A DNA stretch of 64,000 nucleotides from Lophius americanus (lineage: Eukaryota; Chordata; Actinopteri; Lophiiformes; Lophiidae), in the NCBI GenBank assembly GCA_037951165.1, contig JBBDHG010000024.1:8850501-8914500 (forward strand). Reading direction: 5' to 3'. Each line of letters begins with the position of its first letter. Positions within the stretch are counted from its first letter, which is position 1. The position numbers were made by a program, and so were the translations under genes. Of the stretch, positions 12,301 through 21,775 are shown one piece after another. The notes below the pieces were generated by a model. The model was given only the letters and a program-made list of their open reading frames with translations. It had not been told where the DNA came from and searched no databases.

Positions 12301-15300
12301 AGAGGGTCTTTTTGGGAAGGGTTCCAAAGCTATTTCCAAGATTCTGCAACTCCACTGATCCAAAATGAGACATACTTTCCCCAAACAGTCTTGACCCAAT
12401 AGTGAACCGCCCCAGAGGTGAAAGAACATGCTGAAAGCTCATTCAGGAAGTCACAAAGATCCAATGAAAACATCTAAGGACCTACAGCCCTCTCTCAATG
12501 GTCCGTGTTCGTGGTTCCACTTTTCAAAAGATACTGGGCAAAAATGGTGAGAAAAACTGTTCTATTCCAGAGGATAAGAAAAACTCCACAACACACCTTG
12601 ATTACCCTCTGAGCTTTGAAGTGTGGACTGACGTGTTGAAAGTTAAACTGTTTGGAAGACAAGGGTCCTATTACATCTGGCCTAAACCAAACAAAGCACC
12701 CCATAAAAAGAACATATCTACAGTTAAGCATGAATGTGGCAGTGGAATGTTGTGGAGATGGTTTACTACTTCAGGTCCAGGAATACTCGCCATTATTGAA
12801 AGAAACATGAATTCTGCTCGCTTCCTGAATATTCTGAAGAAGAATATCAGGTCATCAGTCTGTGACTTGTCATACAGCAAGACAATGAGCCAATAAGTCA
12901 ACCTCTGTATGGCTCAGAAGGAGAAAAATTAAACTTTTGGAATGGCCTGGTCAAAGTGTGACAATATGTGACGACACGACCTAAAAAGAGCAGTTAATGC
13001 CCCCAAACCTTCCAATGTGGTTGCACTAAAATGGCTCTGCAAAGAAGTATGGGCCAATATTCTCCACTTGTTGGGAAACTTTGCTTGCAGTCAGTTGCAG
13101 TTTAGTTGCTGCATAAGGTGAAATAACTAATCATTCTGTTCAGGGGGTGAATACTTTTTCATATTGGTGATTTAGCTATGTGTAAAAGTTATACCTTGTT
13201 AAATTATAAAGAGATATACACAAAATAGAAAAACCAGGAAGGTCAAAGACTTTTTTTCCCAACACTGTAGACAGTCACCCACTCACCCATTGTTTTTTTT
13301 GTCTGTGTATAGACCTTTTTTCTCTCTTGCTTGTCCCTTGGCGTTAAAAAGGTAAACATTATTAAGCTTATTTATGTTTACTGTATATCAACCACACAAA
13401 GTTAGGGACCCACAATATGGATTTTCTATCGACTAGTAAGCAATAATTACCAGCTCCTCGTGGTAGACACTGTAAAATAGCATCCTTTTTCTATATTTAA
13501 AAAAAAGAATAACAGCTTCACAGTAGAGGTGGATTAGTGGATTTGTAGAGGATAAAATAAAAATGAACTAACTACAGAGATACTCTGCAAAGTGCACACC
13601 TCCCCAAGGTCCAACTATGATTATTAACCTAAAACCTAAGTTTAATCAAAATCAAGTAGTGTCCACTAGTTATTGGGTAAGGGTAAAAAAAAAAGAAAGT
13701 AGAATTTTGGAAAATCCACCAAAATGGAATGGGTTTTATCCATATTCAACTCCGCCTCAAAGTTTCAAGAAAATCTGTGAAGTAACTCTTAGGTGATCAG
13801 TTTTTGTTGACTTGTGTAAATTGACAAACAAACCCAACACACATTGTTGAAAACCGCCTTGGTGGGAGTGATACATTTCCCATATTGTGCATCCCTAGAC
13901 TTAATGAGTTACAGTTGGCGTTTGTTATATACCAATGACTTAGTTTAGTCACTAGACATTTTGGCACACAACCATTATTGAGAATTTTGGATTCAGTATA
14001 TATTTAGAAAACTTTCCAAAGATTCAGCAAAGTGCCTTTGAGCAGGTTACAGCCATCTGCTCATTATTCATCAATAGTGAAAAGTGTATCAGTCTACCAT
14101 TTACACGTCTCTTCTCCACAGCTCCGATTGCTGCCTTTCGGAAAAGGGACAAGCATGAGAAAGATGAAGTTGTCCCGGAGCGAATCCTTCAAGGTCGGTT
14201 CTGGTTTGGTGAAGTAACACGAATATGGGTATCAGTTCTGGCAGTCCTAGTTTTAATGCTCTTTCGTTTTGGTGGGTTTATCAGAAGAATCACTGCCAAG
14301 GCAGAGCTCTCAAGCTCAGGCGGCTGAAGACATCCTGGACAAGTACAGGAACATCAAGAGGACCAGCCCGAGTGACGGAGCCACAGGTGGAGCTTCTTAC
14401 GATGGGACAGGAGGTGAGGAAAAACACTTTTAAATAAAAACACTCTTATACTTACAATTCTGATGCTTAATTGAGTAATTGTGTTTGTTTTTCTGTATGT
14501 CGCTAGATCTTTGTGTTGAGGACAGCGTCCACGGCTCTCCTAGAGAGGACACTCTGCAGAACATTTCCACCGACGACCTCCCGGACTCAGCCAGCCAAAC
14601 AGCACAACAGCATGACTCAAAGTTCTCCTTCAGGTCTCAAACTCACAATCCTGCAGAAAGCCAAACCTTCCAACTCAGAATCATGCAACAGATGTTCTCA
14701 TCTATTGCTACTAAGAATAATAATTTTGTTGCCTCCTCCAGTGATGCAAAGAAGAAGTTGAGGTTGGCGCTGTGCTCTGCAGACTCTGTGGCGCTACCCA
14801 TCATGGCTTCCGCTACCACACGAAATGGCCTTCCTGACCACATGGACTCTGAAGGTAGGCAGTCAACGTGAGGTCAGACTAACCTGCTCCTTCAGACTCT
14901 ACTCTCCGAGTATTACATCCCTTGGATACTTCTTTTCTGAACAATCTATCATTTATTATAGTAGTATTCATTTAGCGTGATTCGATGGCTGACCTTAAGA
15001 ACTGATAGAAGTTTCTTCTCTCGTGACAATTGACTACTGATTACATACAAACACAATTCATTTGAAGCATGGCTCTTGTAAAACCTGAATTGAGATTTGA
15101 AATGTTGCCAGTCCGCACAAAAACAAGGCAAGTGTACGGTTTCCTGCAACAACTCTGTATTTATGATCCAACCCCCACATTTTCACGAGTTTTGTGGTGC
15201 CGTGTGTATAGGGGTTCCGTTATGTACTTAACTGTGAATATTGTATCCTCATCTCCTCAAAAGTCACCTCATGCTTCGTAGGGACCCTAAAGGTGTGCAT

Positions 15301-18300
15301 CTCATAACTGACTTCCTCAATTTGCTTCTTTTTACGCTTTTAGGCAAAGCGGACCTAAATAGTGGTCTAGGCACATTTGTGTACTTAGACAATATGTTCG
15401 AGTTTATTGCTGGTTTTAATGGATAGTTCACATGGAAATGGATATTAATTTTTCACACATCACAAAGCCATTATAAAGCCTCAAGTAACCATGAGTTCAC
15501 AGAAATTCAAGCCAGGACATGCAAATTGTGCTTCGGGAACATCAGTGAGAGTGAGAGTTGAACATTTTTCAACTTTGGTTAGAAATTCTCGTGACGCTGT
15601 TACAAAGTTGTACACAAAGCCCATTCATTGGTTACCTGATGAGCAAGTGGCGCCTTGAATGGCAGCCTCTGACATCACTGCATGCATGTTTGTGTGAGTG
15701 GGTGAGGGTAGGCTTGTGCTTTAAAGCACTTTGAATTGTCAAGCAGGCTAGAAATTTGCAGCCAGAGTACAGTTCTTACGCCATTTATGTTCAGTAACGA
15801 ATATTGGTAAGTGTTTTATTAAAAGAAGTGACCTCTTTAATTTTTCACTCACAGCCACTCTTAAATAAACCATCATCAAATCCTGATGGGAATCCTTGCA
15901 GAATCATGTGACATCCCACAAAATGGTCAACAGTAAAACCATAAGAGCCCATCTCTGGCCATCAGTCACATTGTCATGTGGAGGCAGCGGGTTGATCAGA
16001 TTACAGCAGGCAGCCGTTTCTCTGCGAGCCCCAAGCAGCGCCGTCTAATGCTGCTTCCTTATCGTCCTCTCCCTCAGACAATGAGATCGTCTGTTTCCTG
16101 AAAGTTCAGCTAGCAGAGGCCATCAACCTCCAGGATAAAAACCAGATGGCCCAGATCCAGGAGACCACGCGCTGTGTCAGCCGCTTCGACGCACGCACCT
16201 GCAGGAAGCTGCTGGCGGCCATTGCGGAGGATTACAGGTAACTGGAGGCCTTGGGAGACGATGCCAACTCACTTAGGGCTACCCAAGGGTCTTTCATTGG
16301 GTTATCATTACTTTGTTCAGTGGATATGTTGTTTTAAACTGCTACATCGATGTCTTTGTGTTTCCTTTAGAAAGCGGGCACCATACATAGCTTATCTAAC
16401 CAGATGTCGTCAGGGCCTGCAGACCTCCCAGGCCCATCTGGACAGACTCCTCCAGAGGGTACTGAGAGACAAGGAGGTAGCTAACCGCTACTTCACCACT
16501 GTCTGTGTTCGCCTCCTGCTGGAACACATGGAGTCCAAGATGCTGGACTTCATCAAAGGTATTTCAACATTTTAATTCCCAGGTTAACTAAAACCGAGCA
16601 GAGCATATTGATTAGTTGGTTCTTTGGATCCGACCTTTCCGACCACTGTTTTCTGCCCTCATTAGCAAATTATACGTGACTACATAAAATTGTTTCCACA
16701 CTATGAGTCCAGAATGGTCTCAGTAGAGCCAGTGTCTCCATCAAGTCTAAACAATCCCACAGATTTCTGTCTAGCTCTTAGCAGCAGCAGCTGAAAACAC
16801 ATTCTTATCAGGATGCAGCACATCTGGATCTGGACCACACTATACACACACGTCAACGCTTTAAGTATGTGACATTCGTTTCACACATTTCTATCACAAT
16901 GAATGGATTCCTTTCTGATAAATTACTACTAAACCAGCATAATCTAGCAAAGCAAAAGGAAAGTTCATGAATACATGAAGGAATAATATATAATTCCTGG
17001 ATCTGTTGCTGATCCTGTCCTGTCCATTATCTTGTCCAATGGTTTTTTCAACAACCAATGAATAAGCAAAGAGACGGATTAAAACATTATCTCCTTAACA
17101 GATGCCTTAAATGTGTCAAATACACCTTAATGATGATGATGATGATGATTCGTCTTTATAAATAGTCACAATTGCTTCGCTAAGTGAACTTCAGGTATTT
17201 AAAGAAAAAAAGCTACCAAAACACAATAACAAGATAAGTGTTAAGATGAAGGTAAGTCAAAGTTTCTTTAAGGGTAGCCAAACGAACTAAGCTCATTTCA
17301 TTATTTCATTAAAGACTGGCCTGTAAAGAAACAAACTTGACACAGGCCCATAAATATATAAGAAAAATAAATAATCTATAATGAAGATATGAACAAATAT
17401 ATGATGATAATAAAAGGTTTCGTTTGGAACTTAGTCCTGATTTCTTCATATTTAGCTAAATATTTGTTGAAAAGAGACAAATATGAAAGAGATCACTCCT
17501 ACTGTTGCACAGTCGAGGTTGCAGCTCCGTCTTGTGCTGCTGTTCCATCTGTTGTTTCTCCACCCCCCCTCCAGCGTTCCAGGGGTGCACGGCAGCAGAT
17601 GACAAGACGGCAGCAGTGGAGGATTTTCTGCGCTACTTGTACGGTGCCATGGCCCGTGATGCCATTTGGCAGTATGCGAGCGAAGACCAGCTGCAGGATG
17701 CCCAGATGGCTATCGAGCGCAGCGTTATGAACCGCATCTTCAAACTGGCCTTCTACCCCAACCTAGATGGAGACATTCTCAGAGACCAGTGAGTGGCTTC
17801 AGCGACTCCGGCGCCACACAGTCACTGTAGACAACGTTTAATTATACGCTACTTATTTTCTTACAGTTTAAACCCTAGGAAATATAGGGGAGAGCAGTGC
17901 TTGGAAGTGACATCACAGTGAATACATGTTGAAAATGTATTTATAAAATCAGGATATTTGATCGGGTTGTAAAGTTAGTAACATCATCATTTTGCTCTGC
18001 TTTATTACTGAGCAATAACAGGAATATATGAAGTTAAAAGTTTAGCCCATTCATTTCAAGTACGCTAGTTTATGACAAGCAGAGAGGAGGATGAAGTCAA
18101 ATATACTATGTAAAGGAGTAGTTTGAGTTTTTTGTTGTGCGGTTTTCAAAAGGCATCCAGTTTGGAGAAGGGGAATCAGTCCAGGAAGCTCAGCAATGCA
18201 CTGCTTTGGATAATAACGTGGAAACAGCAAATGCAATATTAAGTGTATGAGTTGTCTGAAATATTTACTTTGCCATCAGACAGCCAGTTGTAGTGGCGAG

Positions 18301-19840
18301 CTGAAACCACTTGACTTTGCAGTTCTACCACTGCACAATCAGTTGGTTAAATTGTGTGACGTCCGGGTTTTACGCACCGTACAAAAAGGACCGTTATGAA
18401 AATAGTTCCAACAAAAGTGCCGCAGAGAAGACTCACTTCTGGTGCCTTTTTTACACTGAGCAAAGTAACATACATGATTCATTGACCAATTAAAAGAAAA
18501 AAAACAACCTGTGTACCCTTTTGACGTTAGTCCTCTTCTTGCACTCCTCGCTTGTATTTCTATGATCAAGCCCGGATTTGCTTATAACTCTACAACAATT
18601 CATAGGGAGCTTATTCTCAGACCGGCTGAGAATCCACAGAAGTACAATGTGTCAAAAAGAACCAACAAGGGCTCAAATGCACCAACGCCACAGCACACAC
18701 CATCAAATGTTTATTTATATCTAGATTTCTGCAGCATAGTTTATGTTTGCTTCTGCCTGTCTTAAAAGGAGATTTTTAATATCAATGAGATGTTTTCCTA
18801 ATAGATTTTTTTTACATAATATGAATCGAACCAATCGCCCACGTCAGCCACCATTGGTATGTCATCACCCTTAAAGGGTTTCAGATCCACTGATGTTGCA
18901 CGATTGCACAAACTAACTGATAAACTCTGAAAGAGCCCAGGAGCTCGGGGTTCTATGAGGTAAAAATGATGAGAAAAAAAATTTATTACAGTGTATACTG
19001 ATTTTTTTAGGATTTATATTTATTAAAAGGAGAGCTGACTGTCATGATTGGCTCTCTGCTGCCATACACTCAGTTGTTTTTTCTCACGCAGGCTTTTCCA
19101 TGAACACATCCAGCGGCTCTCAAAGGTTGTGACGGCCAATCATAAAGCTCTTCAGGTCCCAGAGGTAAAGTCTTGTTGACTATTTTTTCATCATATGCAA
19201 GCATGTTTGGACATAAAAGAGTTTTTTTTTGGGACTCATAGCTTCAAAAAGTGTTTGTTTTCCACTTTCCTGGCTGCAGGTTTACCTGAAGGAGGCCCCC
19301 TGGCCCTCTGCTCAGGCTGAGATCCGTACCATCAACGCTTACAAGACGCCGAGAGACAAAGTCCAGTGCATACTGCGAATGTGTTCCACCATCATGAACC
19401 TCCTCAGTCTGGCCAATGAAGACTCCGTCCCTGGAGCGGATGACTTTGTCCCTGTGCTTGTATTTGTCCTCATTAGGGTAAGTTTTTCTTCATTTAGTTT
19501 TTATTTTCTTTACTTTTCATGAATGAAATCTCAGAGTAATGACAAAAAAATTCCCTAAAGACATTATAGAACTTGTATCTCTTATCCTGTGTGGGTATAT
19601 TTTACATATTTACATATTTCTGATTATAATCTGTACGCCGTTGCATGAGGTTCTTTCAGCCGCTAATGTGGGCCCATCCCCACGTCTCCTCCCCTCCAGG
19701 CGAACCCGCCCTGCCTGCTGTCCACCGTTCAGTACATCAATAATTTCTATGCCAGCCGGCTGAGTGGGGAGGAGTGCTATTGGTGGATGCAGTTCACCGC
19801 AGCGCTGGAATTCATTAAGACCATCGACGATCGCAAGTGA
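207..19840 (+). CDS. gapvd1: gapvd1, 3' part of the gene (20 exons, VPS9-domain Rab5 GEF)
   Basis: The spliced product matches vertebrate GAPVD1 from its central region to the stop codon. GAPVD1 is a peripheral endosomal protein with an N-terminal Ras-GAP-like domain and a C-terminal VPS9 domain that activates Rab5-family GTPases; it acts in endocytosis and receptor or GLUT4 trafficking. Coding exons are 207-364, 660-789, 1192-1317, 1407-1580, 4817-4948, 6916-7050, 8656-8775, 9065-9142, 10378-10724, 10850-10937, 14122-14193, 14285-14413, 14507-14633, 14742-14854, 16078-16237, 16371-16558, 17575-17788, 19092-19164, 19280-19477 and 19700-19840. All introns are GT-AG and phases agree at every junction, giving 966 codons plus TGA. 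The human protein is about 1,480 residues, so roughly the first third, including the GAP domain, lies before the window. Recognisable blocks include LHGKPDKTLRFSLCSDNLEG, SETVSETWSTDVLGSDFDPN and the VPS9 core motif GADDFVPVLVFVLI. Confidence 0.97.
660..789 (+). CDS. gapvd1: gapvd1 exon b
   Basis: The exon encodes VLNLQMADGAQGD followed by the strongly conserved LHGKPDKTLRFSLCSDNLEG block. The acceptor is ctctctag and the donor gtcagt at 790. It enters in phase 0 and leaves in phase 1. Confidence 0.96.
1192..1317 (+). CDS. gapvd1: gapvd1 exon c
   Basis: The exon encodes PSNRSNSVSSLDLEGESVSE and ends LQLLEHEQ, a serine-rich, probably disordered and phosphorylated part of GAPVD1. The acceptor is ccccctaag, the donor gtatgt. 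Both junctions are phase 1. Confidence 0.96.
1407..1580 (+). CDS. gapvd1: gapvd1 exon d
   Basis: The exon encodes DNLDDKLRKFEIRDMMGLTD followed by SETVSETWSTDVLGSDFDPN, nearly identical to the mammalian protein. The donor is gtgggc at 1581. The following intron is the longest in the window at 3,236 bp. Confidence 0.96.
1581..4816 (+). other. gapvd1 intron, about 3.2 kb
   Basis: I see no further exon here. The stretch around 2,690-2,880 is non-repetitive and AT-rich with many ATTA/TAAT cores and could be a conserved intronic element, but nothing in the sequence alone proves it. Around 2,880-3,480 base composition is more GC-rich without a usable frame. Confidence 0.6.
4817..4948 (+). CDS. gapvd1: gapvd1 exon e
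   Basis: The exon encodes MLGSLLCLPGSGSVLLDPYG followed by STISETTSEAWSVEVLPSDS. The acceptor is the only AG nearby (acgggcag). It enters and leaves in phase 1 with donor gtaggg. The SET-SEAW segment echoes the SETVSETWS segment of the previous exon, an internal repeat also present in mammalian GAPVD1. Confidence 0.95.
4949..6915 (+). other. gapvd1 intron, about 2.0 kb
   Basis: No exon or recognisable mobile element was found. It contains a short C run near 5,310 and a T/G run near 5,932. Confidence 0.6.
6916..7050 (+). CDS. gapvd1: gapvd1 exon f
   Basis: The exon encodes APDLKQEERLQELESCSGVG and SSRPSTPGLSVVS, almost the same as mammals. The acceptor is cgtag, the donor gtatgg. Both ends are phase 1. 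Confidence 0.96.
7289..7955. mobile_element. Non-autonomous DNA-transposon-like element with short inverted ends
   Basis: The left end reads agaggtgcaccgatc (7,289-7,303) and the right end, reverse-complemented, reads agagatacatcgatc (7,941-7,955): 12 of 15 positions agree. About 667 bp lies between them and no transposase motif is visible, so this would be a MITE-like element inside a gapvd1 intron. A clean target-site duplication is not apparent; cataat occurs on both sides but three bases outside the right end. The GTGCACCGATC terminus is common in teleost repeats, which supports but does not prove the call. Confidence 0.5.
8656..8775 (+). CDS. gapvd1: gapvd1 exon g
   Basis: The exon encodes ISATSEDIPNKIEDLRSECS and DFGGKDSVTSPDGEESGH. 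The acceptor is ctgctgcag, the donor gtagga. Some human isoforms carry extra residues after the TSPD block; none were found in the 289-bp intron that follows. Confidence 0.96.
9065..9142 (+). CDS. gapvd1: gapvd1 exon h
   Basis: The exon encodes AHNLTSPPSQSESLLAMFDP followed by LSSGE, matching the mammalian LTSPPSQSESLLAMFDPLSS block. The acceptor is ttcttgcag, the donor gtaatt. Confidence 0.96.
9143..10377 (+). other. gapvd1 intron, about 1.2 kb
   Basis: No exon or repeat family is recognised. A polypyrimidine-rich branch-acceptor region precedes the next exon. Confidence 0.6.
10378..10724 (+). CDS. gapvd1: gapvd1 exon i (proline-rich region)
   Basis: This is the largest exon in the window, 347 bp. 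It encodes VRPKVHYARPPHPPPDPPIP, a likely SH3-binding stretch, then KQRHSFPDRLVRSRSSDIV and a serine-rich tail SSSPSKDS. It enters in phase 1 and leaves in phase 0. Part of the human middle segment is shorter or diverged here. Confidence 0.96.
10850..10937 (+). CDS. gapvd1: gapvd1 exon j
   Basis: The exon encodes AEDRKDSDDEKSDRNRPWWK and KRFVSAIPK. The acceptor is gtccaaag, the donor gtaagg. It leaves in phase 1, the same phase that the microexon at 11,724 and the exon at 14,122 require. Confidence 0.96.
11058..11079. repeat. Poly(G) run of 22
   Basis: Uninterrupted run of 22 G in the gapvd1 intron after exon j, on the coding strand. It could form a quadruplex in DNA or pre-mRNA and is prone to length error in assembly. 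Confidence 0.9.
11724..11756 (+). CDS. gapvd1: gapvd1 candidate cassette microexon (33 nt)
   Basis: A segment bounded by acceptor ttcctcacag and donor gtaacg. It is 33 nt, enters and leaves in phase 1, and would insert VLYWTAESDVP between the exon ending AIPK (10,937) and the one starting API (14,122). Skipping or including it keeps the frame. I read it as an alternative microexon because the main protein joins directly across it. Confidence 0.7.
11945..13270 (+). mobile_element. Tc1-like DNA transposon remnant
   Basis: A 1.3-kb element whose right end (…cccaacactgtag at 13,270), reverse-complemented, aligns to the left end at about 11,945-12,000 over some 45 bases, giving decayed terminal inverted repeats. 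The interior has the order of a Tc1/mariner transposase gene. The same family recurs at 23,600-24,200 (+) and 48,960-49,890 (-). It lies in sense orientation in a gapvd1 intron. Confidence 0.85.
12498..12896 (+). pseudogene. Decayed Tc1-like transposase fragment
   Basis: The longest surviving frame (132 codons) includes VWTD, the segment with the first catalytic Asp of the DDE triad, then YYIWPKPNKAP, KHECGSGMLW and SGPGILAII, which are transposase landmarks in the correct order. It stops at a TAA soon after the SVCDL motif and lacks the rest of the catalytic domain and an intact DNA-binding N-terminus. It should not be active. Confidence 0.8.
13540..13890 (+). repeat. Decayed interspersed repeat (LINE/SINE 3'-end type)
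   Basis: The segment reads like a common fish repeat: a CAAGGTCCAACTATG block, a TCAAGAAAATCTGTGAAGTAA block, a run of tgacaaacaaaccc, and the ending accgccttggtgggagtgat. Assignment to a named family was not possible without a library search. Confidence 0.45.
14122..14193 (+). CDS. gapvd1: gapvd1 exon k
   Basis: The exon encodes PIAAFRKRDKHEKDEVVPER followed by ILQ; it corresponds to the mammalian PIPFRKKEKQEKDKDD basic stretch. Acceptor ctccacag, donor gtcggt. Phase 1 on both sides. Confidence 0.93.
14285..14413 (+). CDS. gapvd1: gapvd1 exon l
   Basis: The exon encodes SLPRQSSQAQAAEDILDKYR followed by NIKRTSPSDGA, matching mammals. The acceptor is tttatcag; the donor is gtgagg. Confidence 0.95.
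14507..14633 (+). CDS. gapvd1: gapvd1 exon m
   Basis: The exon encodes VEDSVHGSPREDTLQNISTD followed by DLPDSASQTAQQHDSKFSF. Acceptor tcgctag. It ends in phase 2 with donor gtctca; the downstream intron is only 108 bp and has no stop in the same frame. Confidence 0.93.
14742..14854 (+). CDS. gapvd1: gapvd1 exon n
   Basis: The exon encodes DAKKKLRLALCSADSVALPI and ends NGLPDHMDSE, as in mammals. Acceptor cctcctccag, donor gtaggc. Confidence 0.95.
14855..16077 (+). other. gapvd1 intron, about 1.2 kb
   Basis: No exon or clear repeat is seen. Several short frames are incidental. Confidence 0.6.
16078..16237 (+). CDS. gapvd1: gapvd1 exon o (start of C-terminal helical region)
   Basis: The exon encodes NEIVCFLKVQLAEAINLQDK followed by RFDARTCRKLLAAIAEDY. 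This begins the helical bundle that precedes the VPS9 core. Acceptor ccctcag, donor gtaact, leaving in phase 2. Confidence 0.96.
16371..16558 (+). CDS. gapvd1: gapvd1 exon p
   Basis: The exon encodes KRAPYIAYLTRCRQGLQTSQ, then RLLQRVLRDKEVANRYFTTV and CVRLLLEHMESKMLDFIK. It is almost unchanged from mammals. Acceptor tttcctttag, donor gtattt. Confidence 0.97.
16559..17574 (+). other. gapvd1 intron, about 1.0 kb
   Basis: It contains a short GAT repeat at about 17,131-17,150 and a C-rich acceptor tract before 17,574. No further exon is seen. Confidence 0.6.
17575..17788 (+). CDS. gapvd1: gapvd1 exon q (helical bundle leading into VPS9)
   Basis: The exon encodes AADDKTAAVEDFLRYLYGAM, then LQDAQMAIERSVMNRIFKLA and FYPNLDGDILRD. 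The ERSVMNRIF helix is typical of VPS9 proteins such as Rabex-5. It leaves in phase 2 from CA|gtgagt. Confidence 0.97.
17789..19091 (+). other. gapvd1 intron, about 1.3 kb
   Basis: No exon is seen. A possible short non-autonomous repeat may start near 18,110, but its ends could not be fixed. Confidence 0.5.
19092..19164 (+). CDS. gapvd1: gapvd1 exon r (VPS9)
   Basis: The exon encodes LFHEHIQRLSKVVTANHKAL followed by QVPE. Acceptor ctcacgcag, donor gtaaag, leaving in phase 0. Confidence 0.96.
19280..19477 (+). CDS. gapvd1: gapvd1 exon s (VPS9 core)
   Basis: The exon encodes YKTPRDKVQCILRMCSTIMN and the VPS9 catalytic signature GADDFVPVLVFVLI. By comparison with Rabex-5, the Asp and Pro of the DDFVP segment are the residues that reach the Rab switch regions; both are present, so exchange activity is expected. 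Acceptor ggctgcag, donor gtaagt. Confidence 0.97.
19700..19840 (+). CDS. gapvd1: gapvd1 last coding exon (VPS9 C-terminus and stop)
   Basis: The exon encodes ANPPCLLSTVQYINNFYASR, then EECYWWMQFTAALEFIKTID and DRK before TGA at 19,838-19,840. The VQYI Tyr is the conserved VPS9 position. The end coincides with the mammalian C-terminus. Confidence 0.97.
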   Translation, partial: ANPPCLLSTVQYINNFYASRLSGEECYWWMQFTAALEFIKTIDDRK

Positions 19841-20545
19841 AGCAGAACAGCCACCTGTATGGGCAGACTGCGGGGGAAGGAGCCGGGAGACTGGTAGACT
19901 TCCCAACCAACTGTTCCCTCTGCACAGTTCCTAAAACCTGGCCCTCAGCCGGCTCTTCATTTGTATAGCTTGTACATAGCCAGAGACATTGAAAGATTAC
20001 AAAATATATATATATTACTGTACGTATATGTGGACAAATTCAGGTTTTAGCCGTGGTGAAGAAAAACGGCGTTGGGGAAAAAAATTGGGCGATATATTGA
20101 TTTGGATTATTTTGCTTTTTTTTTTTTTTTTCTGTCTATTCAGTCCTATTTCACTTTCGGGGTCTGTATTAGGAATTGTATATATATGCGTGATTACCAA
20201 TATGACATTAAATCAACCTTAACGATCCTATCCACAGTAAAGGGACCAGACTTCCTTCATGTGATCACTGATCTTTTTCCCCCGTGAGTGAGAGGGAAGG
20301 GCTTCCAATGAAATGACACCAGGTTCATCAAAGGCATCATTAGGCGGGGATTCACACTGAGCGATAGTTGCAGTTGTGACCCCTCAGCGTCGAGATCACT
20401 TCACAACAACCACAGCACTCACGTCCCAAACAGTTGGGCAGCTTATTTCATGCATTGTTTGCTTCATCTTATTCCCCCACAAACAGTCCTGATTTGGATG
20501 TAAGGGCCCAAATATTTATATGAAATAAAATGTATTTATTTCTCT
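19841..20545 (+). other. gapvd1: gapvd1 3' UTR
   Basis: Non-coding sequence after the stop. Two canonical Pumilio-binding octamers are visible, tgtacata (19,971-19,978) and tgtatata (20,177-20,184). A variant poly(A) signal attaaa lies at 20,207-20,212 and a canonical aataaa at 20,524-20,529 followed by T-rich sequence. The end at about 20,545 is an estimate; a shorter form ending near 20,230 is also possible. Confidence 0.7.
20524..20529 (+). terminator. Likely gapvd1 poly(A) signal
   Basis: Canonical AATAAA about 685 bp after the stop codon, with T-rich sequence downstream. Confidence 0.6.
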
Positions 20546-21775
20546 AATGCTATTTAAATGGTTATATCATTTAAAAAAAAAATGGATATCAGTCCCATTC
20601 AAGTTCTCTGAGGCAAGCGATGTTATTGTAAACTTTCTAGTGAGCTAGGAAGGCACCTTAACGCGGGGGATGCTGGGGCGATTGTGATACAGGGTCGACT
20701 CGTGCAGAGGAGTGGGAATATTGGAAACAGTGCCTTTAACGTGAGGCGCTCTGTACAGAAAGTCTTTTTGTTTTATTAACCCTGCATAAGCATGGCAACC
20801 CCCCGCCACACACTCCAATGGACCAACACACACATCAGCACATCACTGATTGTCACGGCTCAGTCCCTTTAATGCACTTGAACAAATACCCTCCTCTGTA
20901 CTCTAGATCCTACCTCACAGTTGAAACCAATGAGCCTGATGTACAGTAACTCTCCTGCATTGGTTGGCAACAGGGTACCGGATAATCTTTGCACTGGTGA
21001 AATATAAAAGGACGAGGAGGGAAAGTTGGATTTCCTGCCGCTGTGATGCTTGTCGCAGTCACATCTCCCTTAATTAGCAAGGATTTTCTAATCTCTTCCT
21101 GTCCACCACTATTGGGTATTGGCGCTCTACCTCCTCATACCCGTTCAAGAAAGGGACTCATCTTTATGTGCACTTAACATTTCTTTTGTTTTGCCCCCAG
21201 TTTGGCGTGCTGTGATCTCCCAGTGTCATTGTATCTTTCTGACTCTAGTTTGCGCATGCCTTCAATTATCTTGAAATGACTAGAACTCTGCTTTGTTTCT
21301 GTGCACACCTGTATAATAGTTTTCAACAATCCATGAGTTTTCACGGTGAATGATCTTACAGCACAACACGCAGTAGACTAGGAGAGCAAATAATGGACAC
21401 TATTGACCTGTTACTGACTTATGCTAAGGTAGCCGGTGTAGAATGTGAATGTGGTTTTTATCTGGCGAGCACGTGTGAGATGATCGCATGATCGACTTGA
21501 CCCTCTGCCTCCTCTTGCATGCAGTCATTGGATGGTCTGAACAGCCTCAGTCACGATAAACAGTAGAATAGAATTAATGTCTGCCACAGGCCAGTAATTG
21601 AACCTGCAAGAGGACGCAGAGCTTCTCTTGTCCGTCATACTTGCATATCAGAACCCAGATGATTTATTTTGCACAACGGGGATGTTTTTCTGGACTAATT
21701 CACAGGGAGCAGCGCATTTTGTACTATTAATAATTGCATTTATTTTGAATAACTTAAGGTTTTGATTAGCTGAAT
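20546..21775. other. Intergenic sequence just after gapvd1
   Basis: No gene, RNA or recognisable repeat is seen. Some of it may be extended 3' UTR if a later poly(A) site is used. Confidence 0.5.

Noticed and set aside
12498..12896. 132-codon frame as a host gene
   Set aside because: It is a decayed Tc1-like transposase piece.
14479..14871. 130-codon frame as a separate gene
   Set aside because: It is gapvd1 exons m and n plus the stop-free intron between them.
16174..16575. 133-codon frame as a separate gene
   Set aside because: Out of frame over exon o; it then reads through an intron into exon p of gapvd1.
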